Shown piece after piece: positions 25,599 to 36,000 of a stretch of 56,967 bases of DNA. A program made the translations under genes and the position numbers. How positions within the stretch are numbered: position 1 is the stretch's first letter; the number at the start of each line of letters is the position of its first letter. Source of the stretch: Bifidobacteriaceae bacterium (GTDB taxonomy: Bacteria; Actinomycetota; Actinomycetes; Actinomycetales; WQXJ01); the NCBI GenBank assembly GCA_031268215.1, contig JAIRXP010000057.1, positions 1 through 56,967 of the forward strand, written 5' to 3'. Below the pieces are notes generated by a model, which was not told where the DNA came from, did not search any database, and saw only the letters and a list, made by a program, of their open reading frames with translations.

Positions 25599-26381
25599 TC
25601 AGGCCTCATCCGCGCCCAGTCTGTCCTCCTGGAGAAGCTCACGTTCGCTGATCAATCTGGCCCTCAGCCGTTCGTTGTAGCTCGGTGGATAGTGATAGAC
25701 GGCCACACCCCACTTGTGGTTTGGGTCCAACGTCAACTCGGACTCTGTATAGTCGTAGAACTGGCCAGGCTGCAGGTCACGAGCCATCCAGGCGTACATC
25801 TCATCGAAGTATCGGTTGACCCGCTTCAGACCCGCCACAGCGCCCACCGCTGGCGGCGGAGCGGAGCCATCAGCCATCTTGGTGGCCCAATAGACTCGGC
25901 CCACTCGCACCGAGTCCAACTTGTTGGCCTCCTTCAACAGCCGCACCAGCCGCTTCCAAGCACGCCGCCACAGCCTCATGTAAGACTTGGAGAAACGACT
26001 GATCGTTTTCTCAGAGCCCACCCGAAATCCAGTCTCAGAGAACTCTGGCGACACTGTCGCGAAGGTCTCGCGCCCGCGGCGCAGGACCGCGAACCGCTCG
26101 TCAATCAAGTCGAGCAGCAAGATGTCGAATTCGCCATCCGCGATTAGCTGTTTCAGCCGCGCCGACTCCAGGTCCCAAGTCACCATGCGCCGGCGGAAAG
26201 GCGACTCGATAGCCGCGGTGTCAACACCAGTGAAAGGACGCCGAGACATCGCGCTGATCATTGAGGAGCGGGCCACGTAACCGGCCAACTCGACCTGGTC
26301 CGCAGGCTCCAACAGCTCAAAAGCGTCACGCGAAACACATGATCCATAGATTAAGACCCGCAAAGGCGATGCTGCCGTCAT
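25599..26381 (-). CDS. DUF6270 protein, SGNH-hydrolase-like fold
   Basis: This 260-residue protein carries YGSCVSRD near residue 13, which replaces the GDSL block. ILLLDLIDERF lies near 88, and a C-terminal DPNHKWGVAVYHYP supplies Asp and His candidates for a catalytic triad. These are features of DUF6270, a family found near cell-surface polysaccharide genes in actinobacteria; function is unproven. It has no signal peptide. AGGGAG lies upstream of the ATG. It is 52 bp from the DUF554 gene and on the same strand. Confidence 0.75.
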   Translation of the reverse strand: MTAASPLRVLIYGSCVSRDAFELLEPADQVELAGYVARSSMISAMSRRPFTGVDTAAIESPFRRRMVTWDLESARLKQLIADGEFDILLLDLIDERFAVLRRGRETFATVSPEFSETGFRVGSEKTISRFSKSYMRLWRRAWKRLVRLLKEANKLDSVRVGRVYWATKMADGSAPPPAVGAVAGLKRVNRYFDEMYAWMARDLQPGQFYDYTESELTLDPNHKWGVAVYHYPPSYNERLRARLISERELLQEDRLGADEA

Positions 26382-26433
26382 GAATACTCCCTGTCCGTAA
26401 GCCCAGGCCTGGCCTGCCGGGGACAGCCGCCGG

Positions 26434-27183
26434 TCAGCGCCATTGTCCCGCCAACCAGGCCAGGAAGGGCGCGAAGGCCAGAGCCGGCAGCAAATCAGCG
26501 ACTTGAATCTTCTTGATGTCCGCCAGACGGATGCCCAAAGCGATCAGGATGATGCCGCCGGTGGCGCCCAACGCGTCGATCTGCCCGGCCGACAAGAATT
26601 CGCCTAGACCCAACCCGAGCAGAGTCAACGCCCCTTGATAAATCGCCAGCGGAAGGACCGAAAAGGCGACCCCTAGACCCAGGGCCGAGGCGAAAGCCAC
26701 GGCCGAAAACCCGTCCAGCACCGATTTGACGATCAATTGTTCCGCTCCGCGGCCCAGCCCATCATTGAGCGATCCCAGGATTGACAGGGGCCCAACGCAA
26801 AACACCAGCGTTGAGGTGACCATTCCTTCGGCGAACCTTCCCGGCTCCGCGCCTCGCGCCAGCTTGCCGCGAAGCCATTCAGCCCCCGCATCAAGCCGGT
26901 TCTCGAGCCGGACCAGCGAACCAGTGATCGCGCCCAACAGCAGCGCGCCCAGGACAATCAGCATTGGGGCCTGCTTCCCGACCTCATTACTCAGCGCCGG
27001 GCTGAGCCCGTCGATGATTGCCGTAGCGCCAAGCACCATGGTGAACAAGCCCAGGCATTGGGTGAGTAATTCACGCGTCCGCTCGGGAAAACGATTACCC
27101 AGAAGAAGGCCAATACCCGACCCAGCCAGCACCGTGACAATGTTGATAGCCGTCCCGGCGCCCCTGAACACGTCCACCATCAT
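26434..27183 (-). CDS. DUF554 family membrane protein
   Basis: This 249-residue integral membrane protein has about seven helices. TAINIVTVLAGSGIGLLLGNRFPERTRELL at the N-terminus and STLVFCVGPLSILGSLNDGL in the middle are the DUF554 (YdfK/YqgA) hallmarks. It is a possible transporter; the substrate is unknown. ATG 27183 overlaps the PPTase stop by 4 bp, so the two are coupled. Confidence 0.88.
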   Translation of the reverse strand: MMVDVFRGAGTAINIVTVLAGSGIGLLLGNRFPERTRELLTQCLGLFTMVLGATAIIDGLSPALSNEVGKQAPMLIVLGALLLGAITGSLVRLENRLDAGAEWLRGKLARGAEPGRFAEGMVTSTLVFCVGPLSILGSLNDGLGRGAEQLIVKSVLDGFSAVAFASALGLGVAFSVLPLAIYQGALTLLGLGLGEFLSAGQIDALGATGGIILIALGIRLADIKKIQVADLLPALAFAPFLAWLAGQWR

Positions 27184-27869
27184 AGGGACGAAGCTCCGTC
27201 CAAACGGTCAAGCCATTCCTCCCGCACGCCTCCGGCGCAGGCCGCGGCCACCGGTCGCTCAACGCAAACATGTCCAATCAGGCCGTCCGCCAGTCCCGGG
27301 GCGAGGCCCAAGAAGCCAACCCCCAGGGCCACGGGATCCAGGACCGTAAAGCTTCCCAGCCCGGCCCGCATCCCCACTCCCAACCATTTCAAGTACGCCT
27401 CCTTCTTGGTCCAAACGTCAAGCAGACGCTGTCCAGTGAGGTCAGACGGCCCAGACAAGATGTAGTCACGTTCATCAGCGGCGAACCGATCCGCCAGAGC
27501 CAGGTTCACCGTCCGGCCGACCAGTTCCAAGTCAAGCCCGCAGGTAACCGCGCCAAGATCCCTGGCCCAGTCCGGTCCCCCCGCCCGTTCAGGGCCACCG
27601 GCCGGCCCCGCGAACGCGACGCCAACATGCCGGCGGGTATATGACACCGAGAAGCTGAACTCCGGGCATTCCGCCAAATACGGCTTCCGATCTTCGGTCC
27701 GTTTCCAGGTCAGACCGACACTTTGGCCGCCCTCCCCGAGGTCCGCCACATTCCAGCCCAGCGCTACCCGGGCCTGCCGCTCGACCACGGCCCGGGCCAG
27801 AGCGGCGGCCTGGCGCCCAGCCCCGCCCGGAACGGCGGCGAGCCGGACCAGTACCTGGAACGACGGCAT
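27180..27869 (-). CDS. 4'-phosphopantetheinyl transferase, Sfp type
   Basis: This 229-residue enzyme attaches phosphopantetheine from CoA to carrier proteins. CGLDLELVGR contains the Mg-binding Asp and Glu, and WTKKEAYLKWLG is the second signature. FSVSYTRRHVGVAFAG matches the 'FNxSHS' region but with SYT in place of SHS. ATG 27869 has GGAGGTG 4 nt upstream; the open frame extends 116 codons upstream with no similarity. No PKS or NRPS gene is in the window, so its target may be elsewhere. It overlaps the DUF554 start. Confidence 0.87.
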   Translation of the reverse strand: MPSFQVLVRLAAVPGGAGRQAAALARAVVERQARVALGWNVADLGEGGQSVGLTWKRTEDRKPYLAECPEFSFSVSYTRRHVGVAFAGPAGGPERAGGPDWARDLGAVTCGLDLELVGRTVNLALADRFAADERDYILSGPSDLTGQRLLDVWTKKEAYLKWLGVGMRAGLGSFTVLDPVALGVGFLGLAPGLADGLIGHVCVERPVAAACAGGVREEWLDRLDGASSL

Positions 27870-27939
27870 CGGGCACCTCCACGGGGCGGTATGAGAGTAA
27901 CGGGCCTGCCCAACGAGCATAGGGCAAACGCCGGCCGGG

Positions 27940-29301
27940 TCAGGCAGGCGGCCGTGCCTGGCGCAGGACGGCCCGGTTACGTTCCAGGCGCTCCGACACC
28001 TGGCGTTCGTAGCCCCTGCCGGTTGGCTGGTAATAGACGGCTCCGTTAACATCCGGCGGAGCGTAGATTTGGGGCACGATGCCGTCCGAGGAGTCGTGTG
28101 CATACCGGTAGTCCACGCCGTGCCCCAGCCGCCCGGCGCCACCATAGTGGGCGTCGCGCAAATGCTTGGGTACCGGGCCACCCCGGCCCTCCCGAACGTC
28201 CGCCAGGGCCCGGTCAATGGCCACGCATGAGGCGTTCGATTTCGGTGCCGTCGCCAAATGCACCACCGCTTCCGCCAGCGGAATGCGACCCTCTGGCATC
28301 CCGATCATTTGTACCGCTTGGGCGGTAGCCACCGCGGTCTGGAGGGCGGATGGATCCGCCATACCAATGTCTTCTGCCGCCAGGATGATCAGCCGGCGAG
28401 CGATGAACCGGGGGTCTTCGCCGGCTTGGATCATGCGGGCCAGGTAATGCAACGCGGCGTCCACGTCGCTGCCCCGAACCGACTTAATGAAAGCGCTAGT
28501 CACGTCATAGTGCTGGTCGCCATCTCGGTCATATTGAACCACCGCCACGTCGATCGCCCGCTCAATCTCTTCCAGATCAATAACCGGGTCCTCCTTGCCC
28601 AGGGCGACGGTTCCGGCTGCCGCCTCCAGGATCATCAGAGCCCGGCGGGCGTCGCCGCCGGCCAGCCGTATAAGTGAGGCGCGGGCCGGCCCGGTCAGTG
28701 ACACAGTGCTATCCAGACCCCGTGGATCCGCCACCGCCCGGTCCACTAAGCGGTCGATTTCGCTATCCCCCAGGGGCTCCAAGGTGAGCATCAACGAACG
28801 GGACAACAGCGGCGTAATAACAGAGAATGAGGGGTTTTCGGTGGTTGCGGCGATCAATGTGACCAGCCGGTTCTCAACTGCCGGCAACAACGCGTCTTGC
28901 TGAGCCTTGGAGAAGCGATGGACCTCATCGATGAACAGGACAGTCTCCGTGCCCATGGCCAGCGCCCGCCGAGCCTGTTCAAGCACCGCCCGGATGTCTT
29001 TAACTCCCGCTGAGACGGCGCTGACCTCGGAGAACGCCCGTCCAGAAGCGCGGGCCACCAAGTACGCCAGGGTGGTCTTGCCGGTGCCCGCCGGTCCCCA
29101 CAGGATGACCGATGACGGGCTCACTCGCCCCGCGTAGTCGCCGCCCTCGATCAGCCGGCGCAGCGGCGAACCGGGGCCAAGTAGGTGGCTTTGCCCGGCG
29201 AATTCGCCCAAATCCCGGGGGCGCATCCTGACCGCCAGGGGTGCCCGCGGGTCAGGTTCGCCGGTCGCCGGCGAACCGAGCGTCGAATCGAACAAGTCCA
29301 T
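27940..29301 (-). CDS. rarA: Replication-associated recombination protein A (AAA ATPase)
   Basis: This 453-residue MgsA/RarA-type ATPase works at stalled forks with clamp-loader-like activity. Walker A is [11 protein letters not shown], Walker B is LFIDEVHR, sensor 1 is AATTENPSF and sensor 2 is [12 protein letters not shown]. The tetramerisation domain contains [31 protein letters not shown], and the C-terminus has AYLPTGRG-like [18 protein letters not shown]. tuberculosis Rv2559c is the counterpart. It is divergent from the MMPL gene. Confidence 0.94.
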   Translation of the reverse strand: MDLFDSTLGSPATGEPDPRAPLAVRMRPRDLGEFAGQSHLLGPGSPLRRLIEGGDYAGRVSPSSVILWGPAGTGKTTLAYLVARASGRAFSEVSAVSAGVKDIRAVLEQARRALAMGTETVLFIDEVHRFSKAQQDALLPAVENRLVTLIAATTENPSFSVITPLLSRSLMLTLEPLGDSEIDRLVDRAVADPRGLDSTVSLTGPARASLIRLAGGDARRALMILEAAAGTVALGKEDPVIDLEEIERAIDVAVVQYDRDGDQHYDVTSAFIKSVRGSDVDAALHYLARMIQAGEDPRFIARRLIILAAEDIGMADPSALQTAVATAQAVQMIGMPEGRIPLAEAVVHLATAPKSNASCVAIDRALADVREGRGGPVPKHLRDAHYGGAGRLGHGVDYRYAHDSSDGIVPQIYAPPDVNGAVYYQPTGRGYERQVSERLERNRAVLRQARPPA

Positions 29302-29381
29302 CTGTTTAGGCTAAGGCCTGGAGAGGACGGTCCGGCTCCCGGGCCGCGACCCGGATCGAGAGACGGCCAGTAGCTGAGCCA

Positions 29382-29410
29382 GCGTCCGGGCCGGCGACCG
29401 GGCCGGACGC
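29382..29410. promoter_or_regulatory. GC-rich inverted repeat in the rarA/MMPL divergent region
   Basis: GCGTCCGG (29382-29389) pairs perfectly with CCGGACGC (29403-29410), with a CCGG-rich middle. It lies 81 bp from the rarA start and 70 bp from the MMPL start. It may be an operator dyad for a repressor or a leader hairpin. The rest of the 178 bp gap shows no gene. Confidence 0.35.
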
Positions 29411-29479
29411 CAGGTCAGCGACCGAACCGGGAGCCAAGCCAGGAACGGCACCGCGGCTCAATGCAATAACCTTGAAGCC

Positions 29480-31807
29480 GTGTTCTTGCGCCTAGCCAGA
29501 GGGATCATCCACCACCCCGCCGTCACCGTACTGATTTGGGTGGTGGTCACCGCGGGTAGCACTGCGCTGGCCATGCTAGGGATCGGCGGCGAAAGCCTCT
29601 TTGATCGGGTCAATTCGGGTGCCCCCGTGGCGGCTGATTCAGACTCGGCGACCGCTGACGACCTAATCGCGGCCAGCGCCCTCACCGGCCAATCGGTCAC
29701 CTTGATGGTCTCCGGGCTGGATCTGGATGACAAAGCGGCCACCGCCAAGATCAGCGCGGCGCTGGTGGATGTCCGCGATGACCTGGGCAAGATCAACAAC
29801 ATCGCCAAGCGGGCTGACGGCTGGCCCATGATCATTGACCCCCTCAACCCGGCCTTCTGCCCGGATGGTGAAATCGATCTGACCAAGCCTGAGGCCCTGG
29901 AATGTGCCCTAGCCAACCCGGTGGTCGCCGGGCTGGTGGCGGAAGACCGCAACGGTTTCCTGATGACCGCGGACGTGGCGAAAGACCTCAGCGAGGCAGA
30001 CGAGGAAACGGCAGCCGTCGCCATAATCGAACGCTTGGAACAGGCCGCGCAAGACCTGCCTAAGGAAGTCAAGGGCGTCAAGGCTGCCGTTGGCGGGGAG
30101 CACTTGATCCTGACGGAGATTGTCGACGACATGAAACACGACTTGGCTCTGGGTGAGTTCATCTCTATGCCGGTCGCCTTGATTGTCATGATCCTGGTGT
30201 TCGCCGGTTTCCTGGCTGCCGCTATGCCGGTAGTGGGCGCGTTGACCTCGATCTTCGCCTGCATGGGAGCCGTCTATGGCCTGACCTATGTCACTGACAT
30301 CCACACTTCCGTCATCAACGTCATTTCGCTAATTGGCCTGGGCCTGTCGATTGACTACGGCCTGCTGGCGGTGTCCCGCTTCCGCGAAGAGATCAGGCGG
30401 ATTGGCGGATTCGGCCTGAACGACCCGGCCAAGACCAAGACCGCCGTCCGCGCGGCGGTGACGGCCACCGTCACCACGGCCGGCCGCACGGTGTTCTATT
30501 CCGCTTTGACCATCGCCTTGTGCATCGCCGGGCTGATGGCCTTCAAGCCTTCCATCTTGCGTACTTTTGGCCTGGCCGGACTGATCGTGGTCCTCTTGGC
30601 CCTGGCCACCGCCCTGACGCTGGTCCCCGCCTTGTTGGTGCTCTTAGGCAAGCATCTGACCAAACCGTCCTTGATTAGCCGCATACCGGGGCTGTCTTCC
30701 TTGTACGCCAAGGCCTCCGACCTCTCACCGGACGTTGGCATTTTCTCTAAACTGACCAGATTGGTGCAGAAGCACCCTTGGTGGGTGACTGGCGGTGTCC
30801 TGGCAGTACTGGTGGTCTTGGCGCTGCCCATACGCAATATCGAACTGCGCAACTCGACGGTCGAACTGCTGCCGCAATCCTCACCGCGCCGCGCCTATTT
30901 GGAACAGCTAGAAGAGAACTATCCCCTGGTTGGAGTTGACGCCATACAAGTCATTTCCTTGGGCAGCCAGCCAGACACTGAGAAGTTCGCCAAAGACAAA
31001 CTGAACAGCGTCGCGGGAACCAAGTCGGTCCCCGGCGCTGACGGCCAGATGACCGTCCAGCGCGATGGGTACGTCGAGGTGACGCTAGCGGTCACCGAAG
31101 GTGACCCGGAAGGCCCCCAGGCCAGAGCCGCGGTCCAGCGGATTCGCGACCTGGCTCCCCCGGACTATCAAATCCATGTCACTGGCCCCGCCGCCCGCCT
31201 GACCGATTTCGAGGCCCAGCTAGCGCAGGGCGGTCCCATCGCTCTGGCCATAATCACCGTTTCCGCGTTCATTCTGCTGTTCTTGTTCACTGGTTCAGTT
31301 CTGATTCCGGTGAAAGCGCTGATTACGAACGCGCTGTCCTTAGCCGCATGCCTGGGCGTGGTGACCTGGATCTTCCAGGGCGGGCACTTTGGGTCCATTC
31401 TGGGATTCACCGCCGTAGGAGGAATTGAGACCTACATCCTGGTGCTGTTATTGATCTTCGGCTTCGGCCTGGCCATGGACTATGAGGTCTTCCTCATTTC
31501 CCGCATTAAGGAATCCTGGGACCTGAACCACGACCCCCAACTATCGGTAAGTCAAGGGCTCCAGCACTCGGGACGGATCATCACTTCCGCCGCGCTGATC
31601 ATTGTGATGGTCTTTCTCGGCTTCGCCGCCGGACGCTTGGTCATGATCAAAGAGATAGGTATTGGGTTGGCGTTGGCGGTGGCGCTGGACGCCACCCTGG
31701 TGCGGATGCTGCTAGTCCCAGCGACCATGTCGCTACTAGGCAAGTGGAACTGGTGGGCCCCCAAGCCGCTGGCCCGCCTCCACGCCCGCCTGGGCCTGAG
31801 CGATTAG
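29480..31807 (+). CDS. MMPL-family (RND) lipid or drug exporter
   Basis: This 775-residue membrane protein has two halves. Each half has one helix, an extracytoplasmic domain and then a bundle of five helices. The paired signatures are SLIGLGLSIDYGLLAVSRFREE and LLIFGFGLAMDYEVFLISRIKE, the Asp-Tyr motifs used for proton coupling in MmpL proteins. It starts with GTG at 29480; no strong ribosome site is visible. In actinobacteria these proteins export lipids or drugs. The cargo here is unknown. A candidate terminator hairpin follows the stop. Confidence 0.92.
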   Translation: MFLRLARGIIHHPAVTVLIWVVVTAGSTALAMLGIGGESLFDRVNSGAPVAADSDSATADDLIAASALTGQSVTLMVSGLDLDDKAATAKISAALVDVRDDLGKINNIAKRADGWPMIIDPLNPAFCPDGEIDLTKPEALECALANPVVAGLVAEDRNGFLMTADVAKDLSEADEETAAVAIIERLEQAAQDLPKEVKGVKAAVGGEHLILTEIVDDMKHDLALGEFISMPVALIVMILVFAGFLAAAMPVVGALTSIFACMGAVYGLTYVTDIHTSVINVISLIGLGLSIDYGLLAVSRFREEIRRIGGFGLNDPAKTKTAVRAAVTATVTTAGRTVFYSALTIALCIAGLMAFKPSILRTFGLAGLIVVLLALATALTLVPALLVLLGKHLTKPSLISRIPGLSSLYAKASDLSPDVGIFSKLTRLVQKHPWWVTGGVLAVLVVLALPIRNIELRNSTVELLPQSSPRRAYLEQLEENYPLVGVDAIQVISLGSQPDTEKFAKDKLNSVAGTKSVPGADGQMTVQRDGYVEVTLAVTEGDPEGPQARAAVQRIRDLAPPDYQIHVTGPAARLTDFEAQLAQGGPIALAIITVSAFILLFLFTGSVLIPVKALITNALSLAACLGVVTWIFQGGHFGSILGFTAVGGIETYILVLLLIFGFGLAMDYEVFLISRIKESWDLNHDPQLSVSQGLQHSGRIITSAALIIVMVFLGFAAGRLVMIKEIGIGLALAVALDATLVRMLLVPATMSLLGKWNWWAPKPLARLHARLGLSD

Positions 31808-31858
31808 TCCCCAGATTTCCAATTCGGTACACCAATCACCCAAGTCCGGTCCCAACGA

Positions 31859-31878
31859 GCGGCCGCTCCGAGGGCCGC
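31859..31878. terminator. Stem-loop between convergent MMPL and aspS genes
   Basis: GCGGCC (31859-31864) pairs with GGCCGC (31873-31878) around an 8 nt loop. It sits 51 bp after the MMPL stop and 10 bp from the aspS stop. Confidence 0.45.
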
Positions 31879-31888
31879 CCCCGGGCCT

Positions 31889-33643
31889 TCAGCCCTTCGG
31901 CTGGGGTTTGAAATCGACACCAGCTTCTTTGCGTTGAGCGGCCGTGACCGGCGCCGGGGCTCCGGTCAAGGGGTCCAGCCCGCCACCGGACTTGGGGAAG
32001 GCAATCACTTCCCGGATCGATTCGGCTCCAGCCAGCAAGGCCACGATCCGGTCCCAGCCCATGGCGATACCGCCATGCGGCGGGGCACCGTACTGGAAGG
32101 CGTCGAGCAGGAAACCGAACTTCTCCTGAGCCTCGTCAGGGCCAATCCCCATGATCTCAAAGACCCGCCGCTGAACGTCCGCCCGGTGGATACGGATTGA
32201 ACCGCCGCCTATCTCGTTGCCGTTGCAGACAATGTCATAGGCGTAGGCCAAAGCAGCTCCGGGGTCTTCCTCGAAGCGCTCAATCCACTCCGGCGTGGGG
32301 CTGGTGAAAGCGTGGTGAACGGCGGTCCATTGGCCGGAACCGACCGCCACGTCATCGTCCTCCCCAACTGGTTTGAACAACGGCGCGTCAACCACCCAGA
32401 CGAAGGACCATTCACCCTGGCGGGCCAGGCCAAGCCGACGGGCTATCTCTGCCCGAGCGGCCGCCAACAGGGCCCGGGATGGCCCCGGCGCCCCGGCGGC
32501 GAAGAAAACGCAGTCTCCAGGCTCAGCTCCGGTGATCTGGGCCAGTCCGTCCCTCTCCGCGCTGGACAGGTTCTTGGCGACAGGGCCACCCAGTTCACCG
32601 GATTCACCCACGGTCACATAGGCCAGGCCGCGAGCGCCACGCTGTTTTGCCCATTCTTGCCAAGCGTCGAACGTCCGGCGCGGCTGGGCCGCACCACCAG
32701 GCATCACGACTGCCCCCACGTAGGGCGCCTGGAAGACTCTGAAGGGGGTGTCCGCGAAGTATTCCGCCAATTCGGTCAGTTCCAGCCCATAACGGAGGTC
32801 CGGCTTGTCAGAGCCGTACCGGCGCATCGCCTCGGCATAGGTCAGCCGCGCGATTGGGCCAATCTCATGGCCGATCAGTCGCCAGACCGCCCGCAGCACT
32901 TCTTCGGCCAGGGCGATCACGTCGTCCTGGTCCACAAACGACATCTCAACGTCAAGTTGGGTGAATTCGGGCTGGCGGTCGGCCCGAAAGTCTTCGTCTC
33001 GGTAACAGCGAGCGATCTGGTAGTACCGTTCCATCCCTGCCACCATCAGCAATTGCTTGAACAACTGCGGCGACTGCGGCAGGGCGTACCAGTTGCCGGG
33101 CGAGAGCCTGGCGGGCACCAGGAAATCGCGCGCCCCTTCCGGAGTTGAGCGGGTCAAGGTGGGGGTTTCCAGTTCCACGAAACCATGGCCATGCAGCACC
33201 TCGCGGGTCACCCGGTTGACCGCCGAGCGCAGCCGCAACGCCGCCGCCGGTTTGGCGCGGCGCAGGTCCAAGTAGCGGTACTTGAGCCGAGTTTCTTCGC
33301 CGACCTCAATGTGGTCATCGACCGGGAACGGCAGGGCCTTGGCCGGGTTGAGCACCAGCACATCCTCAGCCGCGACCTCAATCTGTCCGGTCGCGATCTC
33401 CGGATTCTCATTGCCGCTGGGGCGGCGCCGCACCAAACCCTTGACCTGGAGCACGAATTCGGAACGCAGTTGATGCGCCGTGGATTCGTCGTGGATGACC
33501 ACTTGGGCAACTCCCGAAGCGTCCCGCAAGTCGATGAAGGCCACTCCGCCGTGATCCCGCCGGGACGCCACCCAGCCTGCCAGGGTCACGGTTTGGCCAA
33601 TTTGTTCGGACCGCAGAGTGCCGCAGTCATGAGTACGTAGCAC
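31889..33643 (-). CDS. aspS: Aspartyl-tRNA synthetase
   Basis: This 584-residue class II synthetase charges tRNA with aspartate. The N-terminal OB fold reads [31 protein letters not shown]. Motif 2 is [29 protein letters not shown] and motif 3 is [15 protein letters not shown]. The bacterial GAD insertion lies about 300-420. His31 in RRDHG is the residue reported in non-discriminating AspRS enzymes, while discriminating E. coli AspRS has Leu. This would fit a genome lacking AsnRS and using GatCAB, but that is inference. It starts 11 bp after the hisS stop, so they form one operon. Confidence 0.96.
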   Translation of the reverse strand: MLRTHDCGTLRSEQIGQTVTLAGWVASRRDHGGVAFIDLRDASGVAQVVIHDESTAHQLRSEFVLQVKGLVRRRPSGNENPEIATGQIEVAAEDVLVLNPAKALPFPVDDHIEVGEETRLKYRYLDLRRAKPAAALRLRSAVNRVTREVLHGHGFVELETPTLTRSTPEGARDFLVPARLSPGNWYALPQSPQLFKQLLMVAGMERYYQIARCYRDEDFRADRQPEFTQLDVEMSFVDQDDVIALAEEVLRAVWRLIGHEIGPIARLTYAEAMRRYGSDKPDLRYGLELTELAEYFADTPFRVFQAPYVGAVVMPGGAAQPRRTFDAWQEWAKQRGARGLAYVTVGESGELGGPVAKNLSSAERDGLAQITGAEPGDCVFFAAGAPGPSRALLAAARAEIARRLGLARQGEWSFVWVVDAPLFKPVGEDDDVAVGSGQWTAVHHAFTSPTPEWIERFEEDPGAALAYAYDIVCNGNEIGGGSIRIHRADVQRRVFEIMGIGPDEAQEKFGFLLDAFQYGAPPHGGIAMGWDRIVALLAGAESIREVIAFPKSGGGLDPLTGAPAPVTAAQRKEAGVDFKPQPKG

Positions 33644-33654
33644 GGCTAAGAATC

Positions 33655-35025
33655 CTAGTGGTCCAGTTCACCGGCCCTGACGAATCCCACCCGCAAGTCC
33701 GCCGCGGGGGGCGTCCAGGTGGCGGCCGCGGCATCCACTTGCTCCCCCGACCTGATGTCTTTGACCTGGTCTTGGAGGCCGTCACCGCCGGCCGGGAACC
33801 ACACGAACGGGATGCCGCGCCTGTCCGCGTACTTGAGCTGTTTGCCAAACTTCGCGGCCACGGGTGCCACATCCGTCGGTATGCCGCGGGCTCGCAGTTG
33901 GCTGGCTATGGTGTCCGATGCCGCCCGGCTTGGCTCGTCCACCACGGCCACCAGGACCGCCGCCGGTGAGAGCCTCGACGGGGCCAGCAGCCCCAGTGCC
34001 AGCACCCGGCTGACCAGCCGTGATACCCCGATTGACAGCCCCACGCCGGGATAGGTCTGACTACCAGCGGTGGCCAGCGAGTCATAGCGTCCACCGGAAC
34101 AGACCGAACCCAGCGACTCTTGGCCAAGCCAAACTGTCTCATAGACGGAACCCGTGTAATAGTCCAGCCCACGAGCTATTTTCAGGTCCGCTGTGAGTAC
34201 CCCAGGCAGCCGGCGCTGGCCGGCGTCCAAGAGCGCGGTCAGTTCCGCTAAGCCTTCTTCCAGCGAGGCGTTGCCCGCCCCAGCCACACCAGCGAGTTCA
34301 CGCACAGCGCATGCCACGGCAGCGGGGTCATCTCCGGAAATGGCCGCCAGACTGAGCGTTACCTGGCACTGTTCATCACTCAGGCCCTCTCCCGCCAGGC
34401 CCGCCGCCACCCCGGCTGGGCCAATCTTGTCCAGTTTGTCGACCCATCGCAACGCAACTTCGGCCTGCTCCGGGCCCAGGCCAATACCTTGGTAAACGCC
34501 CTCAGCCACTTTGCGGTTGTTGACGCGCACCTTGAAGCCGCCAATCCCCATGGCCGTCAGCGCCTCAGCCATTACCAGCGGCAGTTCCACTTCATAGTGG
34601 AAGGGCAATTGGCCCAACCCAATGACGTCGAGGTCAGCTTGCAGGAACTCACGGAAGCGACCCTCTTGAGGGCGTTCACCCCGCCAGACCTTCTGGATTT
34701 GGTACCGCTTGAACGGGAAATCGAGCTGACCGGCGTTCTCTAACACGTAGCGGGCCAGCGGCACGGTTAGATCGAAGCGCAGGCCCAGGGTCTTGGCATC
34801 GTAACCAGTGCGGTCCGCGTCCTGTAACCGTCTCAGGACGTAGACCTCTTTCGAAGTCTCGCCCTTGCGCAGCAGGTCACCTAGCGGTTCAACGGCGCGG
34901 GTTTCGATCTCCACGAAGCCGTGCAGGGTAAAGACCCGCCGCAGAGTCCGGATCAGGTGGCGCTCCACCTCCCGCCCCTGCGGCAACCACTCCGGAAACC
35001 CGGACAGGGGATGGAGACGAGCCAT
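33655..35025 (-). CDS. hisS: Histidyl-tRNA synthetase
   Basis: This 456-residue class II synthetase has motif 2 in [27 protein letters not shown], the His-specific [13 protein letters not shown], and a C-terminal anticodon-binding domain ([25 protein letters not shown]). The region [13 protein letters not shown] is the histidine A loop. ATG 35025 with AAAGGTG upstream gives [13 protein letters not shown]; the open frame runs 121 codons further upstream without similarity. It is divergent from the cyclophilin gene. Confidence 0.96.
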   Translation of the reverse strand: MARLHPLSGFPEWLPQGREVERHLIRTLRRVFTLHGFVEIETRAVEPLGDLLRKGETSKEVYVLRRLQDADRTGYDAKTLGLRFDLTVPLARYVLENAGQLDFPFKRYQIQKVWRGERPQEGRFREFLQADLDVIGLGQLPFHYEVELPLVMAEALTAMGIGGFKVRVNNRKVAEGVYQGIGLGPEQAEVALRWVDKLDKIGPAGVAAGLAGEGLSDEQCQVTLSLAAISGDDPAAVACAVRELAGVAGAGNASLEEGLAELTALLDAGQRRLPGVLTADLKIARGLDYYTGSVYETVWLGQESLGSVCSGGRYDSLATAGSQTYPGVGLSIGVSRLVSRVLALGLLAPSRLSPAAVLVAVVDEPSRAASDTIASQLRARGIPTDVAPVAAKFGKQLKYADRRGIPFVWFPAGGDGLQDQVKDIRSGEQVDAAAATWTPPAADLRVGFVRAGELDH

Positions 35026-35202
35026 GGTGAGCACCTTTCTTCTGCCTACGAGGAACGCTGGATGGGCCAGCCGTGGGCCCGTGACGGCCGCACGGCCGCC
35101 CGGCACCGGGCCGGTTAGCGTGCTCTCCAGGATAATCCACGTTTTGGCCGATAGACTTTTCCGTCGCGGGGGATTGTCAATGCGCGAGGAGGTTGACCAA
35201 GG

Positions 35203-36000
35203 ATGATGGCGAAACGCAATTTGCGGCGGGAACGCGAACGGCGCAAGGCTCTGGCACGCCAGGAACGAATGATCGCGAGCGCCCGGAAGCGGCGGCGCAA
35301 CCAGATAATCGCCGGTGTCACGGTGGCCGCGCTGGCGGTTGGTGGCATCTCCGCGGCGGTGGTCGCAGCAGTGATCAATGATCGCCAAGAAAAAAAGGCC
35401 GCCGAGCAGTACGACTCGAGCGCCTCCTTCACGCCAGAACCCGATGCGTCCATCACCACTGACACGCCGGTAACCCCGCCCGCTTACACCGCCCCGCCGG
35501 ATCCGTCCCTGGCCGAGGGCCGCGAATGGACTGGGACCATGGCCACCTCCCAGGGCACAATCGGGTTCACTCTTGATGGGGCGGCGGCGCCGCAGGCCGC
35601 CGCCAACTTCATCCAGCTATCCCGGGACAGCTACTACACCGGTTCGTCTTGTCACCGGCTGACCACGAGTGGAATCTTCGTCCTCCAGTGCGGTTCGTTG
35701 ACCGGCGACGGCACCGACAACCCGGGCTACCAGTTTGGCCCCCTTGAAAACGTCCCCCAAGACAACGTTTACCCGCCAGGCACCATAGCCATGGCCCGGG
35801 CCGGAACCGAGGACTCTCAGGGGGCCCAATTCTTCATCACTTATCAGGCGAGTTCCATTCCCGGCGGATACAGTGTATTTGGGCATGTCACATCCGGCCT
35901 GGAACTGATAGAACAGGTCGCCGCCGCCGGCACCGCCGATGGCTCGACGGACGGCAGGCCCGCGACTACCGTGACGATTGATGGGATTGAACTACAGTGA
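35203..36000 (+). CDS. Membrane-anchored cyclophilin-type peptidyl-prolyl isomerase
   Basis: This 265-residue protein folds proteins outside the membrane. Residues 1-36 are strongly basic (RRERERRKALARQERM), then one helix (IIAGVTVAALAVGGISAAVVAAVI, about 36-60) anchors it. A Thr/Pro-rich linker precedes the cyclophilin domain from about 105. GSSCHRLTTSGIFVLQCGSLTGDGTDNPGY and GAQFFITYQ mark the domain. The usual catalytic 'FHRVI' Arg is kept as CHRL. GAGGAGG lies 13-18 nt before ATG 35203. It overlaps the next gene by 4 bp (GTGA). Confidence 0.9.
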   Translation: MMAKRNLRRERERRKALARQERMIASARKRRRNQIIAGVTVAALAVGGISAAVVAAVINDRQEKKAAEQYDSSASFTPEPDASITTDTPVTPPAYTAPPDPSLAEGREWTGTMATSQGTIGFTLDGAAAPQAAANFIQLSRDSYYTGSSCHRLTTSGIFVLQCGSLTGDGTDNPGYQFGPLENVPQDNVYPPGTIAMARAGTEDSQGAQFFITYQASSIPGGYSVFGHVTSGLELIEQVAAAGTADGSTDGRPATTVTIDGIELQ

